From: Faunimonas pinastri
Lineage (GTDB): Bacteria; Pseudomonadota; Alphaproteobacteria; Rhizobiales; Afifellaceae
Reading direction: 5' to 3'
Assembly: GCF_900110915.1 (NCBI RefSeq)
Contig: NZ_FOFG01000002.1
Location: 1-64,000, forward strand
DNA: 64,000 nucleotides
In this document: piece by piece, positions 1 through 8,013 of the stretch
How the letters are laid out: every line of letters begins with the position of its first letter
Position numbering within the stretch: position 1 is the first letter of the stretch
The notes under the pieces: model-generated
Database searches by the model: none
Seen by the model: only the letters and a program-made list of their open reading frames with translations
Told to the model about the DNA's origin: nothing
Position numbers and translations under genes: made by a program

Positions 1-29
1 TCGCTGAGATCGTAACGCGCCATCACCAT
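1..29 (-). CDS. 5' end of a gene leaving the window, possibly an IS5-type transposase
   Basis: Reading leftwards from an ATG at 27-29, the first nine residues are MVMARYDLS, preceded by a good Shine-Dalgarno sequence (GGGGAGGAGC, complement of 30-39). Many IS5-family transposases begin with a very similar MARYDLS/T stretch, so this could be the start of an insertion-sequence gene. Nine residues cannot settle a family. The rest of the gene lies outside the window. Confidence 0.3.
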
Positions 30-127
30 GCTCCTCCCCGAACAGGTGAATCAGCCTTCGACCAGAAGCTCAACCCTTAATGAGTTCAGAACCTAAGCGC
101 CCTGCCCTTTCCGGGTGCAGACGCCCC

Positions 128-1069
128 TCAGCGCCCGAGCGCGACCCGTCGCTTGCCGAGAATGCCCTCCGGGCGCAAGAGCAGGACGAGACAGAGCGCG
201 ATCCCGATCGCCGCGATCTGCAAGGCACTGGCGCGGGCCTGCATGTCGGCCGGCACGAAGGCGGAGACCGCCGCGCCGGATGCCGCCCACAGGGCCCAGA
301 CCACGATCGCGCCCAGCACCGCCCCGCGATTGCTGCCGGAGCCGCCGACGATCAACATGCTCCAGACCTGGAATGTCAGGTTCGGCAGGTAGTTGTTGGG
401 CGCGATGAAGCCGATGAAATGCGCCTGCACCGCGCCGCCCAGCCCCATCAGCGCGCCGCCGATGGCGAAAGCCTGCAACCGGTAGCGCACGGAGCTCTTG
501 CCGAGCGACAAGGCCGCCGTTTCATCCTCGCGGATCGCTCGCAACACCCTGCCCCACGGGCTTTTCGTCAGCCGCTCCAGCGCCAGGAGCAGGACCAGGG
601 TCGTGACCGCGGCGACCGCCAGATTGCCGAGCCCGAAGAGCAGCGGCTTGTCCGCCACGCCTTCGAAGGCGCGGGGTATGAAGCCGATGCCGAAGGGACC
701 GCCGGTCAGCGGCTTCACGTTCAGGACGACGAGCTGGATCGCGACCGCGACACCGAAGGTGGTGATGGCGAGGTAGTCCGCGCGCAGCCTTAGCGTCAGC
801 GCTCCCACCAGAAAGGCGATGATCCCGGCGATGAGCATCGCTCCCAGCCAACCCGCGATGATGGGCAGGCCGAAGCCGCCGAGATGCCCGGCGGCTTCCG
901 GCGTGGTCAGGATGGCGGAGGTGTAGGCGCCCACGGCGGCGAAGCCCGCGACGCCGACATTGAAGAGCCCCGTCATGCCCCATTGCAGGTTGAGGCCGAG
1001 GCAGATGATCCCGAAGGCGAGCGCCGTCGTCAGGAAGAAGCAGGTATAGCTGATGATGGCGAGGGTCAT
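128..1069 (-). CDS. livM: Branched-chain amino acid-type ABC transporter permease (LivM)
   Basis: This 313-residue protein is a very hydrophobic inner-membrane permease of the LivM family. It has the typical segment WGMTGLFNVG near residue 30, the RLRADYLAITTFG motif in the middle, and the EAA-like loop GKSSVRYRLQAFAIGGALMG. It would pair with LivH to form the channel of a high-affinity importer for branched-chain amino acids or related compounds. Its ATG overlaps the livH stop by 4 nt (ATGA), so it is the last gene of livGFHM. A longer open frame upstream is only the livH region read in another frame. The binding protein of the system is probably the one encoded divergently at 5156-6430. Confidence 0.93.
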   Translation of the reverse strand: MTLAIISYTCFFLTTALAFGIICLGLNLQWGMTGLFNVGVAGFAAVGAYTSAILTTPEAAGHLGGFGLPIIAGWLGAMLIAGIIAFLVGALTLRLRADYLAITTFGVAVAIQLVVLNVKPLTGGPFGIGFIPRAFEGVADKPLLFGLGNLAVAAVTTLVLLLALERLTKSPWGRVLRAIREDETAALSLGKSSVRYRLQAFAIGGALMGLGGAVQAHFIGFIAPNNYLPNLTFQVWSMLIVGGSGSNRGAVLGAIVVWALWAASGAAVSAFVPADMQARASALQIAAIGIALCLVLLLRPEGILGKRRVALGR

Positions 1070-1974
1070 GCCCGGCCTCCGAAGAGCCCGCGCGGGCGGA
1101 CCATGAGCATGACGATCAGGAGCACGAAGGAAACGGCGGCACGCCATTCCGCGCCCACGAACTGAACCGTGGCGGCCTCCGCGACGCCGATGACCACCCC
1201 GCCGAGGATTGCGCCCGGCACGGAGCCGACGCCGCCGAGAACGGCGGCGGAGAAGAGCGGCAGCAGGAGGTCGAAACCCATGCCCGGCCGGATCTGAACG
1301 AGGATGCCGGTCATCGTTCCGGCCGCCGCGGCAAGTGCGCCGCCGATGATCCAGGTGAACCGCACGATGCGGACTGCATCGATGCCGACGACCCGGGCGA
1401 GAGCGGGGTTCTCGCTCACCGCGCGCATCGCGCGTCCGGCCTGCGTGCGCGTGACCAGCAGGTGCACGGCGACGAGCAGCACCGCCGCCGCGCCGATCAG
1501 CGCGAACTGGTCGGGCGTGACGCGGATGCCGTGGCCGAAGCGGTGGGCGATCTGCAGGTCGCGGGTGAAATAGACGGGACTGGAAGTGAAGGCGAACTCG
1601 ATCAGGCTGCGAAGCGCCATGGAGGCGCCGAAGCTCGCCATCACCACGACGATGGTGCTGCCGCGCTCCCGCAGCCGCCGGAAAAGCACCGCATCGAGGA
1701 TCAGCGCCAGAAGCGCCGTCAGCACCAGCGAAACAAGCCCGCCGGCGAGCACCGCGACGGAAAAGGAGAACGGCTCCAATGCCGGCAGCGTGCCGCCGGT
1801 GAGCGCACCAATTGCGAAGCTCGCGCTCCACGCGGCATAGGCGCCGAAGGTGATGAACTCCCCGTGCGCGAAGTTGGAGAAGCGCAGGATCGACGAGGTC
1901 AGCGTCACGCCGATGGCGCCGAGCCCGATCAGCAGGCCGACCAGGAGGCCGTCGACAAGAAATTGCAGGCTCAT
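1066..1974 (-). CDS. livH: Branched-chain amino acid-type ABC transporter permease (LivH)
   Basis: This 302-residue integral membrane protein belongs to the LivH family. The start ATG at 1974 overlaps the livF stop by 4 nt. It carries the family motif SNFAHGEFITFGAYAAW near residues 32-48, a long run of hydrophobic segments, and a C-terminal GVGSVPGAILGG loop followed by MVRPRGLFGG, which is characteristic of the family end. It forms the transmembrane channel with LivM. Translational coupling on both sides indicates a single transcript with livG, livF and livM. The substrate cannot be read from the permease alone. Confidence 0.93.
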   Translation of the reverse strand: MSLQFLVDGLLVGLLIGLGAIGVTLTSSILRFSNFAHGEFITFGAYAAWSASFAIGALTGGTLPALEPFSFSVAVLAGGLVSLVLTALLALILDAVLFRRLRERGSTIVVVMASFGASMALRSLIEFAFTSSPVYFTRDLQIAHRFGHGIRVTPDQFALIGAAAVLLVAVHLLVTRTQAGRAMRAVSENPALARVVGIDAVRIVRFTWIIGGALAAAAGTMTGILVQIRPGMGFDLLLPLFSAAVLGGVGSVPGAILGGVVIGVAEAATVQFVGAEWRAAVSFVLLIVMLMVRPRGLFGGRA

Positions 1975-2744
1975 GCGCCGATCCCCTCCGCCCGGCGCCG
2001 GCCGCCGAGATAGAGTTCGGCCACGGCGGGATCGTCCAAGAGATGCGCGGCCGGGCCTTCGTGGCGCTCGCGCCCTTCCACCAGGATGACGCCGCGATCC
2101 GCCACGGCCAGAGCGGCGCGGGCGTTCTGCTCCACCAGCAGGATCGTGACCCCGGTCCTTCGAACATCCGCCAGCTTGGTGAAGACCTGTTCCACCAGCT
2201 TCGGCGAAAGTCCGGCCGATGGCTCGTCCAGCATCAGGACGCTCGGAGACACCGCCAGCGCTCGGGCGAAGGCCAGCATCTGCCGCTGGCCGCCGGAAAG
2301 CCTGCCGGCCATCAGGCGGCGCCGATCCGCAATATCGGGAAAGAGCGCGTACATCGCCTCCATTCGCGCGCCGCGCTCGGCCTTGGGCAGCGCGCCGACC
2401 GCCAGCCGCAGATTGTCGTCGATGGTCATCAGCGCGAAGATGTTTTCCGTTTGCGGCACGAAGCCGAGGCTGTGACGCGCCATGAGATGGGCGGGTGCTC
2501 CCGTGATCTCCGTCCCGCCCAGCCGTACCGTTCCGCCGGTAACGCGGACGAGCCCGGCGATCGCCTTGATCAGCGTCGACTTGCCTGCCCCGTTCGGGCC
2601 GAGGATCGTCACGAACTCGCCGGGCCGCACGGTCATCGAGGCACCGTTGACGATGGGCAGGCCCGGATCGTAACCCGCGACGAGATCGCGGACTTCGAGC
2701 GCGGGAAACCCGGGGGCGGCAAACTCGGGGGCGGGAACGCTCAT
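1971..2744 (-). CDS. livF: Branched-chain amino acid-type ABC transporter ATPase (LivF)
   Basis: This 257-residue ABC ATPase has Walker A GPNGAGKST at residues 49-57, the signature LSGGQ at 149-153 and Walker B VLMLDEP at 169-175, with the switch histidine position replaced by the Liv-type VEQN. LivF proteins are typically near 235 residues; the extra N-terminal stretch is proline-rich and precedes the first core strand LEVRDLVAGY. It energises import at the cytoplasmic face together with LivG. It overlaps livG and livH by 4 nt each, so the four genes are translationally coupled. Confidence 0.92.
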   Translation of the reverse strand: MSVPAPEFAAPGFPALEVRDLVAGYDPGLPIVNGASMTVRPGEFVTILGPNGAGKSTLIKAIAGLVRVTGGTVRLGGTEITGAPAHLMARHSLGFVPQTENIFALMTIDDNLRLAVGALPKAERGARMEAMYALFPDIADRRRLMAGRLSGGQRQMLAFARALAVSPSVLMLDEPSAGLSPKLVEQVFTKLADVRRTGVTILLVEQNARAALAVADRGVILVEGRERHEGPAAHLLDDPAVAELYLGGRRRAEGIGA

Positions 2745-3547
2745 GCCGCGACGCCGCCGAGATAGGCGTCCACGACGCGCCGGTCGCGCACCACTTCGTC
2801 ATGCGTGCCGGTCATCAGCAACTGGCCGGACGCCATGACGAGGACGCGGCCGCACAGGCGCGCCACCATGTCCATGTTGTGCTCGATCAGGAGAAAGGTC
2901 GTGCCGCGCGCGTTCAGGTCGCGGATGCGCTCCATGATCACTTCGAGAAGGCTCGGGTTGACGCCGGCCGCCGGCTCGTCGAGCAGGATCGCTTCCGGCT
3001 CAGCCATCAGCACGCGGGCGAGTTCCAGAAGCTTGCGCTGGCCGCCGGAAAGGACACGCGCCGGCTCATTCGCGAGCTTCGCCAGGGTGACGAAATCGAG
3101 AAGCACCATCGCCCGCTCGCGGCTCTCCGCTTCCTCGCGCCGCACGCGGCCGGGCTGCAACCAGTTCGGCAGGATCGTCTCCCCCGCCGCGCCCTGACGG
3201 CCGAGCAGCACGTTTTCCAGCACCGTCATCTCCGGAAAGGGACGCGGGATCTGGAAGGTGCGACCGAGGCCCGCTTCGAGCCGCCGCCAGGCCGGCAGGC
3301 GCTCCACCGGGCGACCGCGCATCAGGATGCGCCCTTCGCTCGGCGACTGGCTGCCGGCAAGGCAATCGAAAAGGGTCGTCTTGCCCGCGCCGTTAGGCCC
3401 GATCAGGCCGAGGATCTCGCCCCGACGGAGCGCAAAGGACACGCCGTCCACCGCCGCAACGCCACCGAAGCGCTTGACGATTCCCTCGGCCACGAGCAGC
3501 GGCTCTCCTTCCGGGCGCGAACTGTCCGCGCCACGTTCCACCTGCAT
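2741..3547 (-). CDS. livG: Branched-chain amino acid-type ABC transporter ATPase (LivG)
   Basis: This 268-residue ABC ATPase has Walker A GPNGAGKTT at residues 50-58, a signature LSGGQRKLLELARVL followed by AILLDEPAAGVNP, and the LivG-typical LIEHNMDMV. I chose the ATG at 3547, which gives a normal LivG length; the frame stays open for 22 more codons upstream to 3613, but that stretch is arginine-rich and unlike the family. It is the first gene of the minus-strand liv operon and diverges from the TIGR04076/aldo-keto reductase run across about 150 bp, where the promoters of both operons must lie. Confidence 0.9.
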   Translation of the reverse strand: MQVERGADSSRPEGEPLLVAEGIVKRFGGVAAVDGVSFALRRGEILGLIGPNGAGKTTLFDCLAGSQSPSEGRILMRGRPVERLPAWRRLEAGLGRTFQIPRPFPEMTVLENVLLGRQGAAGETILPNWLQPGRVRREEAESRERAMVLLDFVTLAKLANEPARVLSGGQRKLLELARVLMAEPEAILLDEPAAGVNPSLLEVIMERIRDLNARGTTFLLIEHNMDMVARLCGRVLVMASGQLLMTGTHDEVVRDRRVVDAYLGGVAA

Positions 3548-3712
3548 TCTTGTCCCTGTCCGCCTGTCGCGGTTGGTCCGTGGCTGTTGTTCCGCCGGAG
3601 CAACTCTGGTCAAACTTTGCGCTGCACATTAAGAGGGCGATGGCTCGCCCGCAACATCGCGGGTGGCCGCAGTCACAGGCTGCAAGCGGGGAACGGTTCG
3701 GTGTCAGGCCCA

Positions 3713-4090
3713 ATGACAGGTTCGGGGATCGACGACAGCTTCGAACTCTTCGATCTCCGGGTCGAGGCGATCGTGCCGGAGAGCGGCCCAATCTATTGCG
3801 GCGCCAGACCCGGCGATCATTTCGAGCTGCATGGCGAGATGCTTTCGATGCCACCGGGCCAGGGATTCTCGATCTATTCCATCGCCGCAGTGCTGCCGCT
3901 GCTGGCCGCCAAGCAGCGCGAAACCCACCGTAACGACTGGATGACCAGCGACACGGAGATCGCCTGCCCCGACCCCAACTGCGCCAGCCGCCTGCGCATC
4001 GTCCGCACCGGCAAGCGCCGCTTCCATCACCACGAGACGACAGCCGAGCCGCTGCCCGACGCGCCCAAGCCCGAAAGCCAAGCCGAATGA
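3713..4090 (+). CDS. TIGR04076 family small protein
   Basis: This 125-residue soluble protein matches the layout of the TIGR04076 family of unknown function: an N-terminal strand FDLRVEAIV, a first cysteine (C29), the central SIYSIAAVLPLLAAKQ helix, and the C-terminal CPDPNC motif (85-90) near the end of the fold. A histidine triplet follows at about 105-107, so metal binding is possible. An in-frame GTG at 3701 preceded by GGGGAA is an alternative start that would add four residues. Its stop overlaps the start of the next gene (ATGA), tying it to the aldo/keto reductase operon. Proteins of this family often sit beside aldo/keto reductases; the biochemical role is unknown. Confidence 0.75.
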   Translation: MTGSGIDDSFELFDLRVEAIVPESGPIYCGARPGDHFELHGEMLSMPPGQGFSIYSIAAVLPLLAAKQRETHRNDWMTSDTEIACPDPNCASRLRIVRTGKRRFHHHETTAEPLPDAPKPESQAE

Positions 4091-5145
4091 ACGCTCCCGA
4101 ACGCCTGACGCTTGCCCCCGGCTACGAGATCTCGCGCGTGATCCGCGGCGGCTGGCAGCTTGCCGGCGGCCACGGCGCGATCGATCGCGCGACAGCGTTG
4201 GATGACCTTCTGGCCGCCTATGACGCGGGGATCACCACGTTCGACTGCGCCGACATCTACACCGGCGTGGAGGAGCTTTACGGCGCGTTCCGCCAGCGGC
4301 TTCTGGCCGAGCGGGGTGCGGAAGCGCTCGGCCGCATCAGGATCCACACGAAGATGGTGCCGGATCTGGCGCGACTCGGAACCGTCGACCGCGCCTATAT
4401 CGCCGGGCTGATCGACACCTCCCTGCAGCGGCTGGGCATGGAGCGGCTCGACGCGGTGCAGTTCCACTGGTGGGACTACGAGGTCGCCAACGATCTCGAC
4501 GTGGCGCTCTGGCTGGACGACCTTCGGCAGGCGGGCAAGATCGACAAGGTGAGCGGCACCAATTTCGACGTGCCGCATATCCGCACGATGCTGGAAGCGG
4601 GCATTCCCCTCTTCAGCATGCAGACGCAATATTCCGTGCTCGACGCGCGGCCGGAGAACGGCCTCGTGCAACTGGCGGGGGAGAACGGCATCAACCTCTT
4701 CTGCTACGGCACGGTCGCCGGCGGCTTTCTCGGCGAGCGCTGGCTCGGCGCGCCGGAGCCGGAGCATCCGCTGGAGAACCGCTCGCTCACCAAGTACAAG
4801 CTGATCATCGACGATTTCGGCGGCTGGGATCTCTTCCAGCGACTGCTCCGAACGCTGAAGGCGGTCGGAGAGCGGCACGGCGCCGATATTGGCACCATCG
4901 CCAGCCGCTATGTGCTGGAGCGGCCGGGCGTGGCCGCCGTTATCGTCGGCGCGCGAAACCGCGCCCACCTCGCCTCCAACGTGCAGGTCGGCACGATCCT
5001 TCTCACCGAACGCGACCATGCCGAAATCGGCGCGGTCCTCAGCGAGCGGCAGGGGCCGGAAGGCGACACCTACACGCTTGAACGCGATCGCACCGGCCGG
5101 CATGGCGCGATCATGAAATACAATCTCAATGCCGAGCCGTCCTGA
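4087..5145 (+). CDS. Aldo/keto reductase
   Basis: This 352-residue protein is an NAD(P)H-dependent aldo/keto reductase with a TIM-barrel fold. The catalytic tetrad is visible as D53 and Y58 (FDCADIY), K89 (IHTKM) and H127 (VQFHWW). The C-terminal segment VAAVIVGARNRAHLASN is the cofactor-binding strand of the family. The HWW motif resembles D-threo-aldose (L-fucose) dehydrogenase relatives, so it may oxidise an aldose to a lactone, which would suit the lactonase downstream. It overlaps the TIGR04076 gene by 4 nt and is followed after 10 bp by the binding protein gene. A related reductase domain is encoded three genes on. Confidence 0.88.
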   Translation: MNAPERLTLAPGYEISRVIRGGWQLAGGHGAIDRATALDDLLAAYDAGITTFDCADIYTGVEELYGAFRQRLLAERGAEALGRIRIHTKMVPDLARLGTVDRAYIAGLIDTSLQRLGMERLDAVQFHWWDYEVANDLDVALWLDDLRQAGKIDKVSGTNFDVPHIRTMLEAGIPLFSMQTQYSVLDARPENGLVQLAGENGINLFCYGTVAGGFLGERWLGAPEPEHPLENRSLTKYKLIIDDFGGWDLFQRLLRTLKAVGERHGADIGTIASRYVLERPGVAAVIVGARNRAHLASNVQVGTILLTERDHAEIGAVLSERQGPEGDTYTLERDRTGRHGAIMKYNLNAEPS

Positions 5146-5155
5146 GGGGGACCCG

Positions 5156-6430
5156 ATGCGCACAACATTTCTTCACCTGACGACCGCCTTGGGCTGCACG
5201 CTTGCCGCACTCGCCGTCTCCGGCACGGCCAACGCCGCCGATTGTTCGGTCAAGGTCGGGCTCGTCATGGAGCTGACGGGGCCTGCCGGCGAATACGGCC
5301 AGGCCGGCGCGAAATCCGTCGAGATGGCCTTCCGCGACATCAACGATGCGGGAGGCGTCAGGGGCTGCAAGCTCGTGACCGACACGCGCGACAGCCAGAG
5401 CCAGGGAAATGTCGCGGTCGACGCGGCCAACCAGCTCGTTCAGGTCGGCAAGGTGCCGGTGATCATCGGCGGCATCATCTCCTCGGTCACGATCCCGATC
5501 CTCACCTCCGTGACCGCGCCGGCCAAGGTCGTGCAGGTCTCCCCCGCCTCCTCCTCGCCGACGCTGACCGAGCTCGGGCGGCAGGGCAAGACCAACGGCA
5601 TCTTCTTCCGCACCATCACGTCCGATGCGCTGCAGGGCACGGCCGCCGCGAAATATGCGCTGGATCAGGGCTTCAAGAAAATCGCGATCATTCACGTCAA
5701 CAACGACTTCGGCGTGAACATGGTGACGGAGTTCAAGAAGGCGTACGAGGCGCTCGGCGGCAAGATCGTTGGCACGGTGCCCTATAACGAGAACCAGTCG
5801 AGCTATCAGTCGGAAGCCACCAAGGCGATGGACGGCGATCCGGACGGGCTCTATCTCGTTTCCACGCCGGTGGATGGTGCCACCATCGCGCGGGCCTGGA
5901 TTTCCGGCGGCGGCCCGGCCAAGTTCCTGCTGAACGACGGCATGAACAGCCCGGACTTCGTGAAGAGCGTCGGCGCCAAGTATCTGAACGAGGCCTACGG
6001 CACCTCGTCCGGCACGAGCCCCACCGCGTCGACGGAATATTTCAACGCCAATTACGAAAAGTTCTCCGGCATTGCGCCAAGCAACCCGGCGGCCGACCGC
6101 TCCTATGACGCGGGCGCCATCGTCGGCCTTGCCATCGCCGCCGCCAAGGACACGAGCTCCCTCGCCATTCGCGATGCGATCTACAAGATCGAAGATCCGA
6201 ACGGCACGGTGATCCATGCCGGCAAGGAAGAGTTCGCCAAGGCGCTCGATCTCATCAAGCAGGGCAAGCCGATCCGCTACGAAGGCGTCATCGGCCCCGT
6301 CGCCTTCGACAAGTTCGGCGACATCACCGGGCCGTTCCGCCTGTGGAAGATCGACAATGGCGAGGTGAAGACCACCGGCGAGATCTCCGTCGACGACGTG
6401 AACGCCATCAAGGCGAAGATCGGCGGCTAA
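5156..6430 (+). CDS. Liv-type ABC transporter substrate-binding protein
   Basis: This 424-residue protein is a type I periplasmic binding protein of the LivJ/Peripla_BP_6 kind. The first 26 or so residues form a Sec signal peptide ending in SGTANA. The mature part begins DCSVKVGLVMELTGPAGEYG, and the hinge segment FRTITSDALQG with the adjacent AIIHVNNDFG is typical of the family. The ATG at 5156 follows a GAGGGGG Shine-Dalgarno sequence. It most likely serves the LivGFHM transporter encoded divergently at 128-3547, because no other membrane component lies nearby. The gene sits between two aldo/keto reductase genes, so the ligand is probably their substrate rather than a free branched-chain amino acid. 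Confidence 0.9.
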   Translation: MRTTFLHLTTALGCTLAALAVSGTANAADCSVKVGLVMELTGPAGEYGQAGAKSVEMAFRDINDAGGVRGCKLVTDTRDSQSQGNVAVDAANQLVQVGKVPVIIGGIISSVTIPILTSVTAPAKVVQVSPASSSPTLTELGRQGKTNGIFFRTITSDALQGTAAAKYALDQGFKKIAIIHVNNDFGVNMVTEFKKAYEALGGKIVGTVPYNENQSSYQSEATKAMDGDPDGLYLVSTPVDGATIARAWISGGGPAKFLLNDGMNSPDFVKSVGAKYLNEAYGTSSGTSPTASTEYFNANYEKFSGIAPSNPAADRSYDAGAIVGLAIAAAKDTSSLAIRDAIYKIEDPNGTVIHAGKEEFAKALDLIKQGKPIRYEGVIGPVAFDKFGDITGPFRLWKIDNGEVKTTGEISVDDVNAIKAKIGG

Positions 6431-6454
6431 GCCTCTTTCATTCCAGAACAAAGG

Positions 6455-6483
6455 CGGCGGCTTCCGCGCGAGCGGGGCCGCCG
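6455..6483 (+). other. Intercistronic hairpin after the Liv-type binding protein gene
   Basis: The arms CGGCGGC (6455-6461) and GCCGCCG (6477-6483) are perfect complements, with a second short stem CCGC/GCGG inside. It lies 24 bp after the binding-protein stop and 9 bp before the next start. No T-run follows, so mRNA 3'-end stabilisation or partial termination is more likely than full termination. Confidence 0.45.
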
Positions 6484-6491
6484 GATTCATC

Positions 6492-7967
6492 ATGACGACG
6501 CGTCCGGATCGTTTCGAACTGGCCCCCGGCCTTTCCATCAGCCGCATGGTCACCGGCCTCTGGCAGGTCGCCGACATGGAGCGCGGCGGCACGCTGCTCG
6601 ATCCCTTCGAGGCGGCAGGTTCCATGGCCGCCTATTCGGGGGCGGGCTTCAACAGCTTCGACATGGCCGACCATTACGGCAGCGCCGAAGTGATCACCGG
6701 CGAGTTGCTGGCGGGCGAACGCGCCGGCGGCGGCACGCGGTCCACCGCCTTCACCAAATGGTGCCCGGAGCCGGGCCCCATGACGGCTGAAACCGTCAGG
6801 TCCGGCGTCGAGCGCAGCCTGAAGCGGATGCGCCTGGAGACAATCGACCTCCTGCAGTTCCACTGGTGGACGTTCGAGCATCCGGGTTATCTCGACGCGC
6901 TGCGCGGACTGGCGAAGCTGCGCGAAGAAGGGCTGATCCGGCAGATCGGCGTCACCAACTTCGATACCGACCATCTTCGCGTGCTTGTCGGCGAAGGGAT
7001 TCCGGTCGTCTCCAACCAGGTGTCCTTCTCCGTGCTCGACCGGCGCGCGGCGGAAGAGATGAGCGCCTTCTGCCTCGGGAACGGCATCCGGCTTCTCGCC
7101 TACGGCACGCTCGCCGGCGGTCTCCTGTCCGAACGCTGGCTCGGCCAGCCGGAGCCGGATGCGATCGCCGACTGGAGCAAGATGAAGTACAAGCGCTTCG
7201 TCGACACGATCGGCGGCTGGGGCATTTTCCAGGCGATCCTCGCCGCGCTGAAGACCGTGGCGGACCGACACAACGCCTCGGTCGCCAATGTCGCGACGCG
7301 CTGGATCCTCGACCAGCCGGCCGTGGCCGCCGTCATCGTGGGTGCCCGTCTCGGCGAGCGCGAGCATCGCGAGGACAATCTCCGCGTCTTCGATCTCAAG
7401 CTCGACCAAGCCGACCGCGCCACGCTGGAAACGGCCTTCGCACAGTCGCGCCGCATTCCCGGCGATTGCGGCGACGAGTATCGCAAGCCGCCGTTCCTGA
7501 CGGCTTCCGGCGATCTCAGCCATCATCTCGATCAGGTGCAGAAGGTCTACAAGGCCGTGCCCGTGGAAGGCCGTCCGAGCCGCCTTCGCGTCGATACGGG
7601 CAGCGTCTGGGAAGCCATCTGCGGCTACAGCCGCGCGGTGAAGATCGGCGACCGAATCCTCGTCAGCGGCACCACGGCGACGGACGCGGCGGGCAACGTC
7701 GTCTGCCCGGACGATCCCGCCGGTCAGGCGGTCTTTATTCTCGACAAGATCGCCGCCAGCCTGTCCGCGCTGGGCGCCGGCATGGCGGATGTCGTCCGCA
7801 CCCGCGTGTACCTGAAGAACGCCGATGACTGGGAGCCGGTCTCCCGCGTCCACGGCCACGTCTTCGGCGAGGTTCGCCCCGCCAACACGCTGCTGGAGAT
7901 CTCCCGCCTCGTCGGTCCCTATCTCGTGGAAATCGAGGCCGAGGCGATCCTCGACGGAGAGGCTTAG
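6492..7967 (+). CDS. Aldo/keto reductase fused to a C-terminal Rid-family (YjgF) domain
   Basis: This 491-residue protein has two domains. Residues 1 to about 320 form an aldo/keto reductase with tetrad D57/Y62 (FDMADHY), K89 (AFTKW) and H124 (LQFHWW), close in layout to the product of 4087-5145. Residues from about 365 to 491 form a YjgF/RidA-like domain with the segments IGDRILVSGTTATD and VVRTRVYLKNADDWEPV. The position equal to the catalytic arginine of RidA (Arg105 in PARS) reads N465 in RPANT, so this belongs among Rid proteins expected to lack imine deaminase activity. No stop or frameshift separates the domains. It is co-directional with the binding protein upstream and the lactonase downstream. 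Confidence 0.85.
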   Translation: MTTRPDRFELAPGLSISRMVTGLWQVADMERGGTLLDPFEAAGSMAAYSGAGFNSFDMADHYGSAEVITGELLAGERAGGGTRSTAFTKWCPEPGPMTAETVRSGVERSLKRMRLETIDLLQFHWWTFEHPGYLDALRGLAKLREEGLIRQIGVTNFDTDHLRVLVGEGIPVVSNQVSFSVLDRRAAEEMSAFCLGNGIRLLAYGTLAGGLLSERWLGQPEPDAIADWSKMKYKRFVDTIGGWGIFQAILAALKTVADRHNASVANVATRWILDQPAVAAVIVGARLGEREHREDNLRVFDLKLDQADRATLETAFAQSRRIPGDCGDEYRKPPFLTASGDLSHHLDQVQKVYKAVPVEGRPSRLRVDTGSVWEAICGYSRAVKIGDRILVSGTTATDAAGNVVCPDDPAGQAVFILDKIAASLSALGAGMADVVRTRVYLKNADDWEPVSRVHGHVFGEVRPANTLLEISRLVGPYLVEIEAEAILDGEA

Positions 7968-7998
7968 CCCTCGCTTCGACGCAAGACGACGAGCAGGC

Positions 7999-8004
7999 AG
8001 GAGG
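7999..8004 (+). promoter_or_regulatory. Strong ribosome binding site fixing a TTG start
   Basis: AGGAGG lies 9 nt before the TTG at 8014. No ATG or GTG with comparable support opens the lactonase frame, so this site decides the start. Confidence 0.7.
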
Positions 8005-8013
8005 AAGCGGACT

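Noticed and set aside
128-2167. An apparent 679-residue protein containing LivM.
   Set aside because: The first 366 codons read livH and livF DNA in a wrong frame; the ATG at 1069 overlaps the livH stop as in a normal liv operon.
2801-4090. A 429-residue reading of the TIGR04076 gene.
   Set aside because: The extra N-terminal part is antisense to livG and has no family features; the short form matches the family length.
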